From NCBI GenBank assembly GCA_937873105.1, contig CALMWD010000201.1, positions 1 through 15,518 of the forward strand: a DNA stretch of 15,518 nt, read 5' to 3'. Shown in pieces: positions 7,256 to 15,107 of this stretch. The translations under genes and the position numbers were made by a program. Numbering within the stretch: the first letter of the stretch is position 1; the number at the start of each line of letters is the position of its first letter. The DNA is from an uncultured Rhodanobacteraceae bacterium (GTDB taxonomy: Bacteria; Pseudomonadota; Gammaproteobacteria; Xanthomonadales; Ahniellaceae). The notes beneath the pieces were generated by a model. The model was not told the DNA's origin, searched no databases, and saw only the letters and a list, made by a program, of their open reading frames with translations.

Positions 7256-9381
7256 GCCGACCCCCGGGCCAGGGGCAGGCTCAGCACGAAGCGGGCGCCG
7301 CCGCCTTCGGCCTGCTCGGCGCGCACGCTGCCGCCATGTTCCTCGGCGATTTTCTGCACCATCGCCAGTCCCAGTCCGCCGCCCTTGGGCTTGGTGCTCA
7401 TGTACGGTTCGAACCAGCGCCCGTCGAACTGCGGCGGCAGGCCCGGGCCGTGGTCGCGCAGGACCAGTTCGAGCTGCCCGTCGTGCTGCGCCAGCGCCGC
7501 ATCGACGGCGCCGCCGTGCCCGCCCGCCTCGACGGCAGTGGTCAGCAGGTTGACGAGCAATTGCCGCAGGCGTTCGCGGTCGCCGCGGACCGGCGGCAGG
7601 GCGGCGGCGATCGTCCGAGTGATGCGGCACTGGCCGCTGGACTCGTACAGATCGAGCACCTCGTTCAGCAGCGCATCCAGTGCCAGCGGGCGCAGGTCGA
7701 TGCGCGCCGGCTTCGCGTAGTCCCCGAACGCGTTGACCAGGCCCTTGAGCGCCTCGACCTGGGCGACGATGGTCTGCGTCGCGCGGTCCAGCACCTGGGC
7801 GTCGGCCGGTTCGAGCTTGCCCTTGAAGCGATGTTGCATGCGTTCGGCGGCGAGCTGGATCGGGGTCAGCGGATTCTTGATCTCGTGCGCCAGGCGCCGT
7901 GCGACCTCGCTCCAGGCGGCTTCGCGCTGGGCCTGCGCGATGACCGTCATGTCGTCGATGATGACGACGTAGCGCGAGGCGCCGCCGGCCAGCTGCACGG
8001 CGCGCAGCAACAGGGCCCGCGGCGCATCGCCCGGCAGCGCCAGTTCCTCGCGCCATTCGGTCCGGGCCTCGGCGCAACGGCCACGGATGCTGGCGAGCAC
8101 GGCTGCCGACGCCGCCGACGCCGCGGCGGCCTGGTCCAGCGGCTGCCCGATCAGCGCCTCGATCGGACAGTCCAGCAGTTCCGCGGCGGCGGCATTGGCC
8201 GTCAACACGCGCTCGCGGTCGATGCTGACCACGCCCGCCGACAGTCGCGACAGCACCGCGGCGAGGTGCGCGCGTGCCTGTTCGGTCTCGGCGCGGCTGG
8301 CCTGTTCGCGCGCGTCGAGTTCGGCCAGGTCGCGGCTCATGCGGTTGAAGGCCGCGGTCAGGGCGCCGAGTTCGTCCTTCGATTCGACCTCGATCTGCGC
8401 CCCGAAGCGGCCTTCGCCGATCTCGCCGGCCGCGGCCGCCATGCGTGCGATCGGCCGCGTCAGTCGCCGCGTCGCCGCGAGCGCGGCGAGCAGGGTCGCG
8501 AGCAGGGCGAGCAGGGTCACGAAACCGAGGATCAGCACGAAGGTCGTCTTCAGCGCGCCGCGCTGGAAGCGCAACTGCGCGTAGTCGATGCTGCTGCGTT
8601 CGAGCAGGGTCAGCTGCGGCGCCAGTTCCGCCGGCAGGGGCTGCAGCCACTGCAGCAGGTGGCTGCGCCCGAAGGCATCGGTGGCGGTGGTGACGGCACG
8701 GACAACCAGGGTGTCGCCCAGCGTCAAGGTCTGCGCGATGCGCCCGGATTCGCCGACCTGCAGGCGCAGGGCCTCGTCCGGCGCCGGCGGTTGGGTGATG
8801 GCGGTGGTGCTGAAGGCGAGCGCTTCGAGCGTGCCGTTGGCGTCGTAGCTGGCCAGGTAGGCGATCAGGCTGCTGTCGTTTTCCAGGGTCTCGTCCAGCA
8901 CCGCCTGGAGATCGCCGTCGACCGCCGTGCCGACCCGCGCGGCGAGCGCATCGACGCCGGCCAGGGCGACCCGCTGCTCGCGCTCGAGCACCTGCGCGCC
9001 CAGCGCGGTCGCGGCATCGTGCGCGGCCTCGAGGTCGGCACGGAACCAGGAGTCGATGCCGGCATCGAGGAAGCGCATCGCGAAGCCCGCGACCAGCAGC
9101 GCCGCCGGCACCGAGATCAGGCCGAGCAGGGCCGCGAGACGCGCGTTCAGGCGGGCGCCCGGATGGCCCTCGACCCGCTCGCGATGCAGCCGCCGCAGCT
9201 CGCCCGCGATGCTGGCCAGCAACACCAGAACCGCCACTGCAGCTGCGCCGAACAGCCAGCCGTAGGCGGCCCCGAGGCGGCTGCGCGCGCTCTCGGCATC
9301 GGCGGCCAGCCACAGCGCGGCCACCAGCAGCACCAGCGCGGCCAGGATCGGCAACAACCAGAGCAGACGACGCAGCATCAT
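7252..9381 (-). CDS. NtrY-like sensor histidine kinase
   Basis: 709 residues. Two to three N-terminal membrane segments (about 5-26, 42-60, 83-103) are followed by a long extracytoplasmic region (about 105-275), another membrane segment (about 278-302), HAMP (about 300-355), a PAS-like region (about 372-480), and the HisKA/HATPase core. The H-box is RLAHEIKNPLTPIQLAAERM with phospho-acceptor His499, the NtrY/NtrB style of motif. The G1 box is D643-HGPG, the F box WFEPYMSTK, and the G2 box GGGLGL. The N-box reads NLLTTAVEA (611-619), with Thr615 where the Mg-ATP-binding Asn is normally found. ATG 9381 overlaps the DUF4390 stop (ATGA 9378-9381); ATG 9378 is a possible alternative. NtrY kinases usually sit next to an NtrX regulator; here the next gene is a glycosyltransferase, so the partner must be elsewhere. 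The signal is unknown; redox or nitrogen sensing in NtrY relatives is only a family hint. Confidence 0.9.
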   Translation of the reverse strand: MMLRRLLWLLPILAALVLLVAALWLAADAESARSRLGAAYGWLFGAAAVAVLVLLASIAGELRRLHRERVEGHPGARLNARLAALLGLISVPAALLVAGFAMRFLDAGIDSWFRADLEAAHDAATALGAQVLEREQRVALAGVDALAARVGTAVDGDLQAVLDETLENDSSLIAYLASYDANGTLEALAFSTTAITQPPAPDEALRLQVGESGRIAQTLTLGDTLVVRAVTTATDAFGRSHLLQWLQPLPAELAPQLTLLERSSIDYAQLRFQRGALKTTFVLILGFVTLLALLATLLAALAATRRLTRPIARMAAAAGEIGEGRFGAQIEVESKDELGALTAAFNRMSRDLAELDAREQASRAETEQARAHLAAVLSRLSAGVVSIDRERVLTANAAAAELLDCPIEALIGQPLDQAAAASAASAAVLASIRGRCAEARTEWREELALPGDAPRALLLRAVQLAGGASRYVVIIDDMTVIAQAQREAAWSEVARRLAHEIKNPLTPIQLAAERMQHRFKGKLEPADAQVLDRATQTIVAQVEALKGLVNAFGDYAKPARIDLRPLALDALLNEVLDLYESSGQCRITRTIAAALPPVRGDRERLRQLLVNLLTTAVEAGGHGGAVDAALAQHDGQLELVLRDHGPGLPPQFDGRWFEPYMSTKPKGGGLGLAMVQKIAEEHGGSVRAEQAEGGGARFVLSLPLARGSA

Positions 9382-9851
9382 CCGCCCCAGGTCCGCGGCG
9401 GGGTCGCGAGACGCCAGTCGCGGTCGATCAGGGCCGGCAGGCGCAGCGGCGCCGGCAAGGCGCTGCTGACCAGTTCGACGCGCACCACGCCTTGCGCCGC
9501 GCCGACATCGTTGACGACGACGCGATCGAGCGCCGCGAGCAGGCGCGCGCGGCTGGAAAACACGCGTGTGCCGGCATCGTTCGGCAAGGCCAGTTCGTAT
9601 TGGCGCGACAGCGGGCTGTAGCGCAAATCGATCGCGACGTCGGGCGCGGCGCCGCCCAGATGTACGGCCAGCCGCAGCGGGATGCCGTGTTCCAGCGCCT
9701 GCATCTGGGTCTCGGTGAAGCGCAGGTCGAGGTCGAGCACCAGGTCGCCGCCGTCCAGCACCGCCTGGCGGACCTGCGAACCCTGCGGGTCGGCGCACGC
9801 CGCGAGCAGCAGGCTAAACGCGATGGGCCAGGACCGCGTAAAAGAAACCAT
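9378..9851 (-). CDS. DUF4390-family protein, predicted lipoprotein
   Basis: 157 residues from ATG 9851. The N-terminus [19 protein letters not shown] carries a lipobox (Leu-Ala-Ala-Cys19), so it is probably lipidated and membrane anchored. The rest is a compact beta-rich domain of the DUF4390 type (for example LDLDLRFTETQMQALEHGIP and SRQYELALPNDAG), of unknown function, recurrently found between rsmB and an NtrY-like kinase. The start lies 38 bases inside the end of rsmB; GAAGG at a suitable distance upstream supports it, and the open frame further upstream lacks any signal-like or conserved sequence. The stop overlaps the kinase start. Linkage suggests a role with the kinase, perhaps as an envelope partner or sensor accessory, but this is inference. 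Confidence 0.82.
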   Translation of the reverse strand: MVSFTRSWPIAFSLLLAACADPQGSQVRQAVLDGGDLVLDLDLRFTETQMQALEHGIPLRLAVHLGGAAPDVAIDLRYSPLSRQYELALPNDAGTRVFSSRARLLAALDRVVVNDVGAAQGVVRVELVSSALPAPLRLPALIDRDWRLATPPRTWGG

Positions 9852-11127
9852 CGAAGCCGCCTTCGCCGGCGAGGTTCTGGCGACCATGGCGCTGGTCGCG
9901 CCCGAACCAGCCCGGCACGAGGTCGAGCGCGCACGCGTCGCGACGACGTTCCAGGAAGGCAGCGACTTGGCCGTCGTTTTCATCCGCGAGCACCGAACAG
10001 GTCGCATAGACTAGCCGTCCGCCCGGAGCCAGCAAAGGCCAGAGCGCGTCGAGCAGTTCGGCCTGCGTCTTCAGCAGGGCGGCGAGATCGGACTCGCGAC
10101 GCAGCAGGCGGATGTCGGGGTGACGGCGGATCACGCCGGTGCCCGAACACGGCGCGTCGAGCAGGATGCGATCGAAGCGGGCCGCGCCATCGGCGGCGAA
10201 GCGGCGCAGGTCCGCGGCCTGCAGTTCGGCGTCCAGATGCAGGCGATCGAGACCGCCGCGCGTGCGTGCGATGCGCGCGGGATCGATGTCGACGCCAATC
10301 AGGCGCGCCAGCGCCGGTTCGCGTTCGGCGATGTGCGCCAGCTTGCCGCCCGGCGCGCAGCAGGCGTCGAGCACGCGCTGGCCGGGAGCGGGTTCGAGCA
10401 GTTCGACCGCGAGTTGCGCGGCGCCGTCCTGGACCGAGAACTCGCCTTCGGCGAAGCCCGGCAGCTGGGTGACATCGATGCCGTGGTCGATGCGGATCGC
10501 GTCCGGCAGGTGCGGATGCGCGACGGCGGCGATGCCATGGTCGACGAGCAGGGCGAGCAGGTCGTCGCGATGGCGGCGTTGCCGGTTCACGCGCAACCAG
10601 GTCGGCGCGGGCGCGTTGTTCGCGGCACAGATCGCGGGCGCAACGTCGTCCCAGTCGCGTTCGAATCGGCGGATCATCCAGCCCGGATGGTTGTGCATGA
10701 TCTCGGGCGAACTCGGCAAGGCCGCGAGCAGCGTCCCGCGTTCGCGCTGGAAGCGGCGCAGCACGGCGTTGACGAGTCCGGCGAGATTGGTCTCGCCGAG
10801 CGCGCGCGCCGCCGTCACGCTGGCGTCGACGACGGCATAGGGCGCGTCGATGCCGAGTTCGAGTTGCGCGAGGCCGTTGATCAGCAGCGCTTCGACCGCT
10901 TCGTGGCGCTTCGGCAACGGCTTCGCGAGCAGGACGCGCAGCAGGGCCTCGTAGCGGAACACGCCGCGCAGGCTGGCGTAGAGGATGGCGCGCAGCTGGG
11001 CGCGGTCGCGGGCGTCCTCGACGCGCGCGTCGGCCTCGGCCAGCAGGTCGGTCAGCGAAGCGCCGCCGCGACGCAGGGTCGCGAGGATCTGCGCGGCGAC
11101 GGCCCGGATCGGCAGGACAGGCTTCAT
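9814..11127 (-). CDS. rsmB: 16S rRNA (cytosine-967-C5)-methyltransferase RsmB
   Basis: 437 residues, the usual family length. An N-terminal NusB-like RNA-binding domain (about 5-135) is followed by a Rossmann methyltransferase domain (about 165-435). The SAM-binding motif I is [17 protein letters not shown] (252-268), acidic motif II is [11 protein letters not shown], and the two functional cysteines are in DAPCSGTG (Cys327, motif IV) and YATCS (Cys377, motif VI, the nucleophile in the E. coli enzyme). It ends with the typical GGFDGFFYA segment. It makes m5C967 in 16S rRNA in the cytoplasm. The start ATG 11127 overlaps the fmt stop as ATGA (11124-11127), and no strong ribosome binding site is visible, so translation is probably coupled to fmt. 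Confidence 0.97.
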   Translation of the reverse strand: MKPVLPIRAVAAQILATLRRGGASLTDLLAEADARVEDARDRAQLRAILYASLRGVFRYEALLRVLLAKPLPKRHEAVEALLINGLAQLELGIDAPYAVVDASVTAARALGETNLAGLVNAVLRRFQRERGTLLAALPSSPEIMHNHPGWMIRRFERDWDDVAPAICAANNAPAPTWLRVNRQRRHRDDLLALLVDHGIAAVAHPHLPDAIRIDHGIDVTQLPGFAEGEFSVQDGAAQLAVELLEPAPGQRVLDACCAPGGKLAHIAEREPALARLIGVDIDPARIARTRGGLDRLHLDAELQAADLRRFAADGAARFDRILLDAPCSGTGVIRRHPDIRLLRRESDLAALLKTQAELLDALWPLLAPGGRLVYATCSVLADENDGQVAAFLERRRDACALDLVPGWFGRDQRHGRQNLAGEGGFDGFFYAVLAHRV

Positions 11128-12050
11128 GCGCGGCGCAACAGGTCGGTGCGCGCGTTCAGGTATTCCCGGGCGCTGACCGGCCGGCCGCCTTCGCGCTGCA
11201 CGCGGGTCAGGCGCAACACGCCGTCGCCGGTGGCGACATCGATGCCGTCGCGGTCGGCGTGCACGATTTCACCGGGCGCGCGATGCGACGTGCTTGGCAT
11301 CGCTTTCGCCGCGTGCACGCGCAGGCGTTCGCCGCCGAGCACGAGTTCCGCGACCGGCCACGGCGTGAACGCACGCACCTGGCGCTCCAGTTCGAGCGCG
11401 GGCCGTTCGAGATCGAGCACGGCTTCGCGCTTGTCGAGCTTGTGCGCGTATTCGACGCCGATCTCCGATTGCGCCTCGGGCAGCGGCAAGGTGCCGGCCG
11501 CGAGCCGGCGCAGTCCCTCGGCGACGAGTTCCGCGCCGAGCGCGGCAAGCTGGTCGTGCAGGCTGCCGCCGGTCTCGTCGGCGGCGATCGGCACGGCGCG
11601 GCGCAGGTACACCGGGCCGGTATCGAGGCCCTTGTCCATGCGCATCAGGCAGACGCCGGTCTCGGCGTCGCCGGCCGCGATCGCGCGCTGGATCGGCGCC
11701 GCGCCGCGCCAGCGCGGCAGCAGCGAGGCATGCACGTTCCAGCAGCCGTGCACGGGAAGGTCGAGCACCTTTTGCGACAGGATCAGGCCGTAGGCGACGA
11801 CGATCATCAGGTCCGGACGATAGGCCGAGAGGCGCTGGCGGCTCTCGATCGACTTGAAGTTTTCGGGCTGCTCGACCGCCACGCCCGCGGCCAGCGCGCG
11901 CTGCTTCACCGGACTCGCGGCCAGGGCGCGGCCGCGACCGGCAGGCCGGTCGGGCTGGGTGTAGACGGCGACGACCTCATGGCCGCTGGCGAGCGCGGCC
12001 TCCAAACAGGGCACGGCGAATTCCGGCGTGCCCGCGAAGACGAGGCGCAT
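11124..12050 (-). CDS. fmt: methionyl-tRNA formyltransferase Fmt
   Basis: 308 residues, close to the E. coli protein length. The N-terminal formyl-transferase domain carries [14 protein letters not shown] at 7-20, the substrate-recognition segment [13 protein letters not shown] at 109-121, and catalytic residues Asn105, His107 and Asp143 (equivalent to E. coli Asn106/His108/Asp144). The C-terminal tRNA-binding domain begins near 205. It transfers a formyl group from 10-formyl-tetrahydrofolate to Met on initiator tRNA. The start ATG 12050 overlaps the def stop by one base (TGATG), a classic coupled arrangement. A longer upstream frame exists but lies inside def. Confidence 0.97.
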   Translation of the reverse strand: MRLVFAGTPEFAVPCLEAALASGHEVVAVYTQPDRPAGRGRALAASPVKQRALAAGVAVEQPENFKSIESRQRLSAYRPDLMIVVAYGLILSQKVLDLPVHGCWNVHASLLPRWRGAAPIQRAIAAGDAETGVCLMRMDKGLDTGPVYLRRAVPIAADETGGSLHDQLAALGAELVAEGLRRLAAGTLPLPEAQSEIGVEYAHKLDKREAVLDLERPALELERQVRAFTPWPVAELVLGGERLRVHAAKAMPSTSHRAPGEIVHADRDGIDVATGDGVLRLTRVQREGGRPVSAREYLNARTDLLRRA

Positions 12051-12580
12051 CAGATCGAATGCTCGCGATCCGGCGCGACGCGCTTGTCGCGCGCCTGCTT
12101 GGCCAGTTTCTTGCGCACCATCTCCCGCTTCAGCGGCGACAGGTAGTCGACGAAGACCTTGCCGGCAAGATGGTCCATCTCGTGCTGGATGCAGACCGCG
12201 AGCAGGCCGTCGGCCTCGATCGTGCAGGCCTCGCCCTTGCGGTTCAGCGCCTCGACCCGCACCGTGTTGGCGCGGGTCACGTCGGCATAGATGCCGGGCA
12301 CCGACAAGCAGCCTTCCTGGTAGACCTGTTCGCCGTCGCGATGCGTGATCTTCGGGTTGATCAGCACGATCGGCTGGTCCTTGCCTTCGGACACGTCGAT
12401 CACGATCAGCTGCTTGTGGAAGTCGACCTGGGTCGCGGCCAGGCCGATGCCGGGCGCGGCGTACATGGTCTCGAACATGTCGTCGATCATGGTCTGCAGC
12501 GCCGTGTCGAGGGTTTCGACCGGGGTGGCGACGGTGCGCAGGCGCGCGTCCGGAAATTCGAGGATGGTCAGCTTGCTCAT
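12050..12580 (-). CDS. def: peptide deformylase Def
   Basis: 176 residues, normal length. All three metal-site motifs are intact: GIGLAATQ (44-51), EGCLS (89-93, metal ligand Cys91) and QHEMDH (132-137, ligands His133 and His137 with catalytic Glu134). It removes the N-terminal formyl group from nascent peptides, the reverse partner of the fmt product's reaction. The start ATG 12580 is preceded by AGGAGA at 12585-12590 (minus strand), the best ribosome binding site in the window and consistent with def being the first gene of the minus-strand run. Confidence 0.97.
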   Translation of the reverse strand: MSKLTILEFPDARLRTVATPVETLDTALQTMIDDMFETMYAAPGIGLAATQVDFHKQLIVIDVSEGKDQPIVLINPKITHRDGEQVYQEGCLSVPGIYADVTRANTVRVEALNRKGEACTIEADGLLAVCIQHEMDHLAGKVFVDYLSPLKREMVRKKLAKQARDKRVAPDREHSI

Positions 12581-12584
12581 GGGG

Positions 12585-12590
12585 TCTCCT
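12585..12590 (-). promoter_or_regulatory. ribosome binding site of def
   Basis: Minus-strand AGGAGA, four bases upstream of the def ATG at 12580; it fixes the def start. Confidence 0.75.
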
Positions 12591-12644
12591 GCGCCTACGG
12601 GATGGAGGCGGGAGTGCCTCGTTCAAGCGCTGCGATGGGGGCGC

Positions 12645-12674
12645 ATTTTATCGCGGATGGAATTGGGATACACT
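12645..12674. promoter_or_regulatory. probable overlapping divergent promoters for def and the LysM gene
   Basis: The 130-base region between the divergent def and LysM genes is the least GC-rich part of the area. On the minus strand TAAAAT (12645-12650) matches five of six -10 bases and would give def a leader of about 60 bases; no convincing -35 is seen. On the plus strand TACACT (12669-12674) is a weaker -10 with TTTATC (12647-12652) as a poor -35 at 16-base spacing. The plus-strand -35 and minus-strand -10 would share the same bases. These calls are by eye. Confidence 0.4.
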
Positions 12675-12710
12675 CGGGCCAGTCCTCGCCAAATCAGAGG
12701 CTTAGCCGCC

Positions 12711-13916
12711 ATGCTTAAAAGATCGCTTGCAGTATTGGCCGGAATCCTGTTCAGCGCATCCGCTTTTGCGCTCGACGCGGATGACCTGCGTCCCGACCAT
12801 CCGGATTCGTACACGGTCGTCGAAGGCGACACGCTGTGGTCGATCGCCGGGCGCTTCCTCAACAACCCGTGGCAGTGGCCCGAGATCTGGCAGGCCAACG
12901 AGCAGATCAAGAACCCGCACCTGATCTATCCGGGCGACGTGATCAGCCTCGTCTATGTCGACGGCAAGCCGATGCTGACCTCGGGCCGCGTGCTCGGCCA
13001 GCGCCCGCAGAACGAGAAGCTGTCTCCGCGCGTGCGCGACATGGGCGGCAAGCGTGCGGTCGGCCCGATCCCGCTCGATGAACTCAAGCCTTTCCTCGAA
13101 CACACGCGCGTGCTCAGCGAGGCCGATGCCGACACCCTGCCCTACGTGGTCGGCAACGAGGAAACGCGGTTGCGCACCACCGAGATGGGCCTGGTCTATG
13201 TGCGCGGCCTGGATGCCCGTCCGGGCACCGACGTCGACATCGTGCGCCCGACCTTCGTCTATCGCGAAGTGCAGAAGGGCGCGCCCTGGCAGGACAAGCC
13301 GCGCGAAGTCACTTCCGAGGACTGGAACCCGAGCCAGGGCTTCACGCTCGGCAGCCTGTGGACCGACCACATCGGCCGCTACTGGCGCGAGCGCAACACC
13401 GAAATCCTCGGCCATGAAGTGGTGCAGGTGGCGCGCGCCCGCGTCATCGCCGAAGGCGATCCGGCCACGCTGGAACTGCGCGACGGCGAAATCGAAGCCC
13501 GCGCCGGCGACCTGATCCTGCCGGTCGACGCCTCGCCCTACGATCCCTCGTACTCGCAGCACGCGCCGGAATCGGTACCCGACAACATGCGCGTGCTGGC
13601 GGTGTCGGACGGCTATGCGGTCACCGGCCCGGCGCGCGTGGTCGCGCTCTCGCGGGGCGCCCGCGACGGCGTCGGCAACGGCCAGGTGTTCGCGATCATG
13701 AACCAGGGCGAGCGCGTGCGCGACACCGTCAAGCATCCGAGCGGCGACATCCGCAGCGCCTTCAAGACCGAGCGCAAGTACGTCACCCTGCCCGATGAAT
13801 TTGCCGGCCACGTGATGATCTTCCGCACCTTCGAGAAGATCAGCTATGGCCTCGTCATGGACGGCAAGCGCCCGATCTTCATCAACGACATCGCCCGCGA
13901 ACCGCAGTCGCTCTGA
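12711..13916 (+). CDS. tsaP: LysM-domain protein, TsaP-like (type IV pilus secretin-associated)
   Basis: 401 residues. The signal peptide is MLKRSLAVLAGILFSASAFA, cleaved after residue 20. A LysM peptidoglycan-binding domain spans about 33-82 (SYTVVEGDTLWSIAGRF...NPHLIYPGDVISLVYV). The remaining 320 residues are a soluble periplasmic region of the type found in this family (FlgT-like repeats in described members), with no other recognisable motif. In Pseudomonas aeruginosa the homologue PA0020 sits between def and dprA, the same context as here, and TsaP anchors the PilQ secretin to peptidoglycan. ATG 12711 is chosen because it gives a clean signal peptide and follows AGAGG at 12695-12699; the longer upstream frame overlaps def. 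Some genomes annotate this gene only as a LysM peptidoglycan-binding protein. A terminator follows. Confidence 0.87.
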   Translation: MLKRSLAVLAGILFSASAFALDADDLRPDHPDSYTVVEGDTLWSIAGRFLNNPWQWPEIWQANEQIKNPHLIYPGDVISLVYVDGKPMLTSGRVLGQRPQNEKLSPRVRDMGGKRAVGPIPLDELKPFLEHTRVLSEADADTLPYVVGNEETRLRTTEMGLVYVRGLDARPGTDVDIVRPTFVYREVQKGAPWQDKPREVTSEDWNPSQGFTLGSLWTDHIGRYWRERNTEILGHEVVQVARARVIAEGDPATLELRDGEIEARAGDLILPVDASPYDPSYSQHAPESVPDNMRVLAVSDGYAVTGPARVVALSRGARDGVGNGQVFAIMNQGERVRDTVKHPSGDIRSAFKTERKYVTLPDEFAGHVMIFRTFEKISYGLVMDGKRPIFINDIAREPQSL

Positions 13917-13940
13917 CCGCTATCGCGAAGCAAACCCGAA

Positions 13941-13969
13941 GGGCGCGGCGCGAGTCGCGCCCTTTTTTT
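13941..13969 (+). terminator. intrinsic (Rho-independent) terminator after tsaP
   Basis: GGGCGCG (13941-13947) pairs perfectly with CGCGCCC (13956-13962) around an 8-base loop and is followed directly by seven T (13963-13969). It lies 25 bases after the tsaP stop and 21 bases before the ATG of the next gene, so it may also limit readthrough into that gene. Confidence 0.9.
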
Positions 13970-13977
13970 GCTTGCAG

Positions 13978-13985
13978 AAAGGAAG
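13978..13985 (+). promoter_or_regulatory. ribosome binding site deciding the start at 13991
   Basis: AAAGGAAG lies five bases before ATG 13991. A second in-frame ATG at 14009 has no comparable site, so 13991 is preferred despite the long N-terminal region it gives. Confidence 0.65.
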
Positions 13986-13990
13986 CAGAA

Positions 13991-15025
13991 ATGAAGCACG
14001 GACCGACGATGCAATCGACATTGCGAGCTGACCTGAGAAGTATCTGGCCCGCGCTCTTTTCGGCCCCACAACCGTTGCTTCCCCGGTTGTTGCTGGGTTG
14101 GCGACCGCTGCTCATTTTGGCAGCGTTGACGTTTGGAATGTTGGGTCCAGGTCCTGCGTCGGCTGGAGCGACACCCGAAAACGGTTTGTACTGGGCACCG
14201 GGACGGCCGGCGCAGCTTTACGCCATTGAGCATCAGGAAGACCGCGTGGTGCTGGTCGTCATGAGTTTTGACGAAGTGGGACGCGCAGAATGGTTCACCG
14301 CTTCGGGACCGTTGACGCCCGGCATGTTGATCGGAACGCCCGGTCACGATGTTGCCGATGCAGCCTATTTGAATGCCCCGCTGCATCGCTTGAGTGGAGG
14401 CCCTTCGCTCGATTCCCGTGAACAGTTGCCGGCGCCGGTGCCTTACTTCACGGCCGTGCCCATCGGAACGGTGACCGTCGAATTCTACGGTCATGGAAAA
14501 GTTCGGCTTGATCTGCGCCATAACGGCCAAGTGGTGACAAGTACGCTGACGCGATTCAATTTCGGCTACGGTGGCTTCGGCCGTGACGAATTCTTGCCTC
14601 ATGTGGCGTGCTGGCCGGACCTGAGCGGCGAATGGGTGTTCGTGGATCGCTCCGAACTGGCCCTACCGGCCCGGCGATACAGGCTCTCTCCGCCGCAAGT
14701 GCGCGCCTGGAACCAGCAACTGGTCCCCACCAACAACATGCGCTGTGGGTTCGGAGACCAAACGCACGACATCGAATATCGCGACCAACGTGGCAGCGCG
14801 ACGCTGCGATGCCGCCACACGCGAGAGGACTCGGGCAGTATCGGCATCGATCCAATGACTTTCGGATGCCAGTTGATCGAGGCCGGTCAGGTCGTCTACT
14901 CGTTCGAAGGGCTCTACACCCAGTTGGACCGCATCCGTGCCTGGCGCGGCACGTTGAGCGAGAATTCGGAGCGTGTTCTGAACGATCCAGAAGGTCCGCC
15001 CATCACTGGCTTTCGCGTGCGCTGA
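13991..15025 (+). CDS. exported protein of unknown function
   Basis: 344 residues, function not recognised. The first 35 residues are basic, then a hydrophobic stretch (about 37-57) ends GPASA|GA, a likely signal peptidase I site near residue 59; the n-region is unusually long. The mature N-terminal part (about 64-110) reads NGLYWAPGRPAQLYAIEHQ...RVVLVVMSFDEVGRAEWFTASG. This resembles a motif I recall from many secreted Xanthomonadales proteins (Gly-x-Trp/Tyr-Tyr-x-Pro-x-Arg, then a beta-hairpin ending Trp-Phe/Tyr). A second region with four cysteines (207, 252, 274, 293) begins CWPDLSGEWVF and could be disulfide-bonded. Sampled lines of this gene are about 60-63% GC, against roughly 70% in its neighbours. 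It sits between tsaP and dprA, usually adjacent, just after a terminator, which suggests a later insertion. No promoter of its own is visible. Confidence 0.8.
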   Translation: MKHGPTMQSTLRADLRSIWPALFSAPQPLLPRLLLGWRPLLILAALTFGMLGPGPASAGATPENGLYWAPGRPAQLYAIEHQEDRVVLVVMSFDEVGRAEWFTASGPLTPGMLIGTPGHDVADAAYLNAPLHRLSGGPSLDSREQLPAPVPYFTAVPIGTVTVEFYGHGKVRLDLRHNGQVVTSTLTRFNFGYGGFGRDEFLPHVACWPDLSGEWVFVDRSELALPARRYRLSPPQVRAWNQQLVPTNNMRCGFGDQTHDIEYRDQRGSATLRCRHTREDSGSIGIDPMTFGCQLIEAGQVVYSFEGLYTQLDRIRAWRGTLSENSERVLNDPEGPPITGFRVR

Positions 15026-15107
15026 TCCGCACCTTCTGCGAGATTTCCGAGCCCGGATTCCGAGCTGGACGGACGCGGGCACTCGTGTTCGTCGGCAATC
15101 TGCGGCG

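Noticed and set aside
5528..9313. A single 1261-codon minus-strand frame that would fuse kinase-region sequence to the glycosyltransferase
   Set aside because: Upstream of 7255 it is out of frame with the kinase and reads as low-complexity Arg/Gly sequence. The glycosyltransferase starts at ATG 7255.
5219..9621. Long plus-strand open frames (833 and 761 codons) across the glycosyltransferase and kinase
   Set aside because: Translations are Arg/Gln/Ala-rich without motifs. The minus-strand frames have intact family motifs and overlapping start-stop junctions.
10381..10400. GGGAGCGGGTTCGAGC in rsmB resembling an arm of the 6572-6650 repeat
   Set aside because: The match stops after about a dozen bases, there is no partner arm or hairpin, and the bases encode conserved RsmB sequence.
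14066..14088. CAACCG / CGGTTG inverted repeat within the unknown exported gene
   Set aside because: Six-base arms with a nine-base loop inside coding sequence are expected by chance and have no associated T-run or motif.
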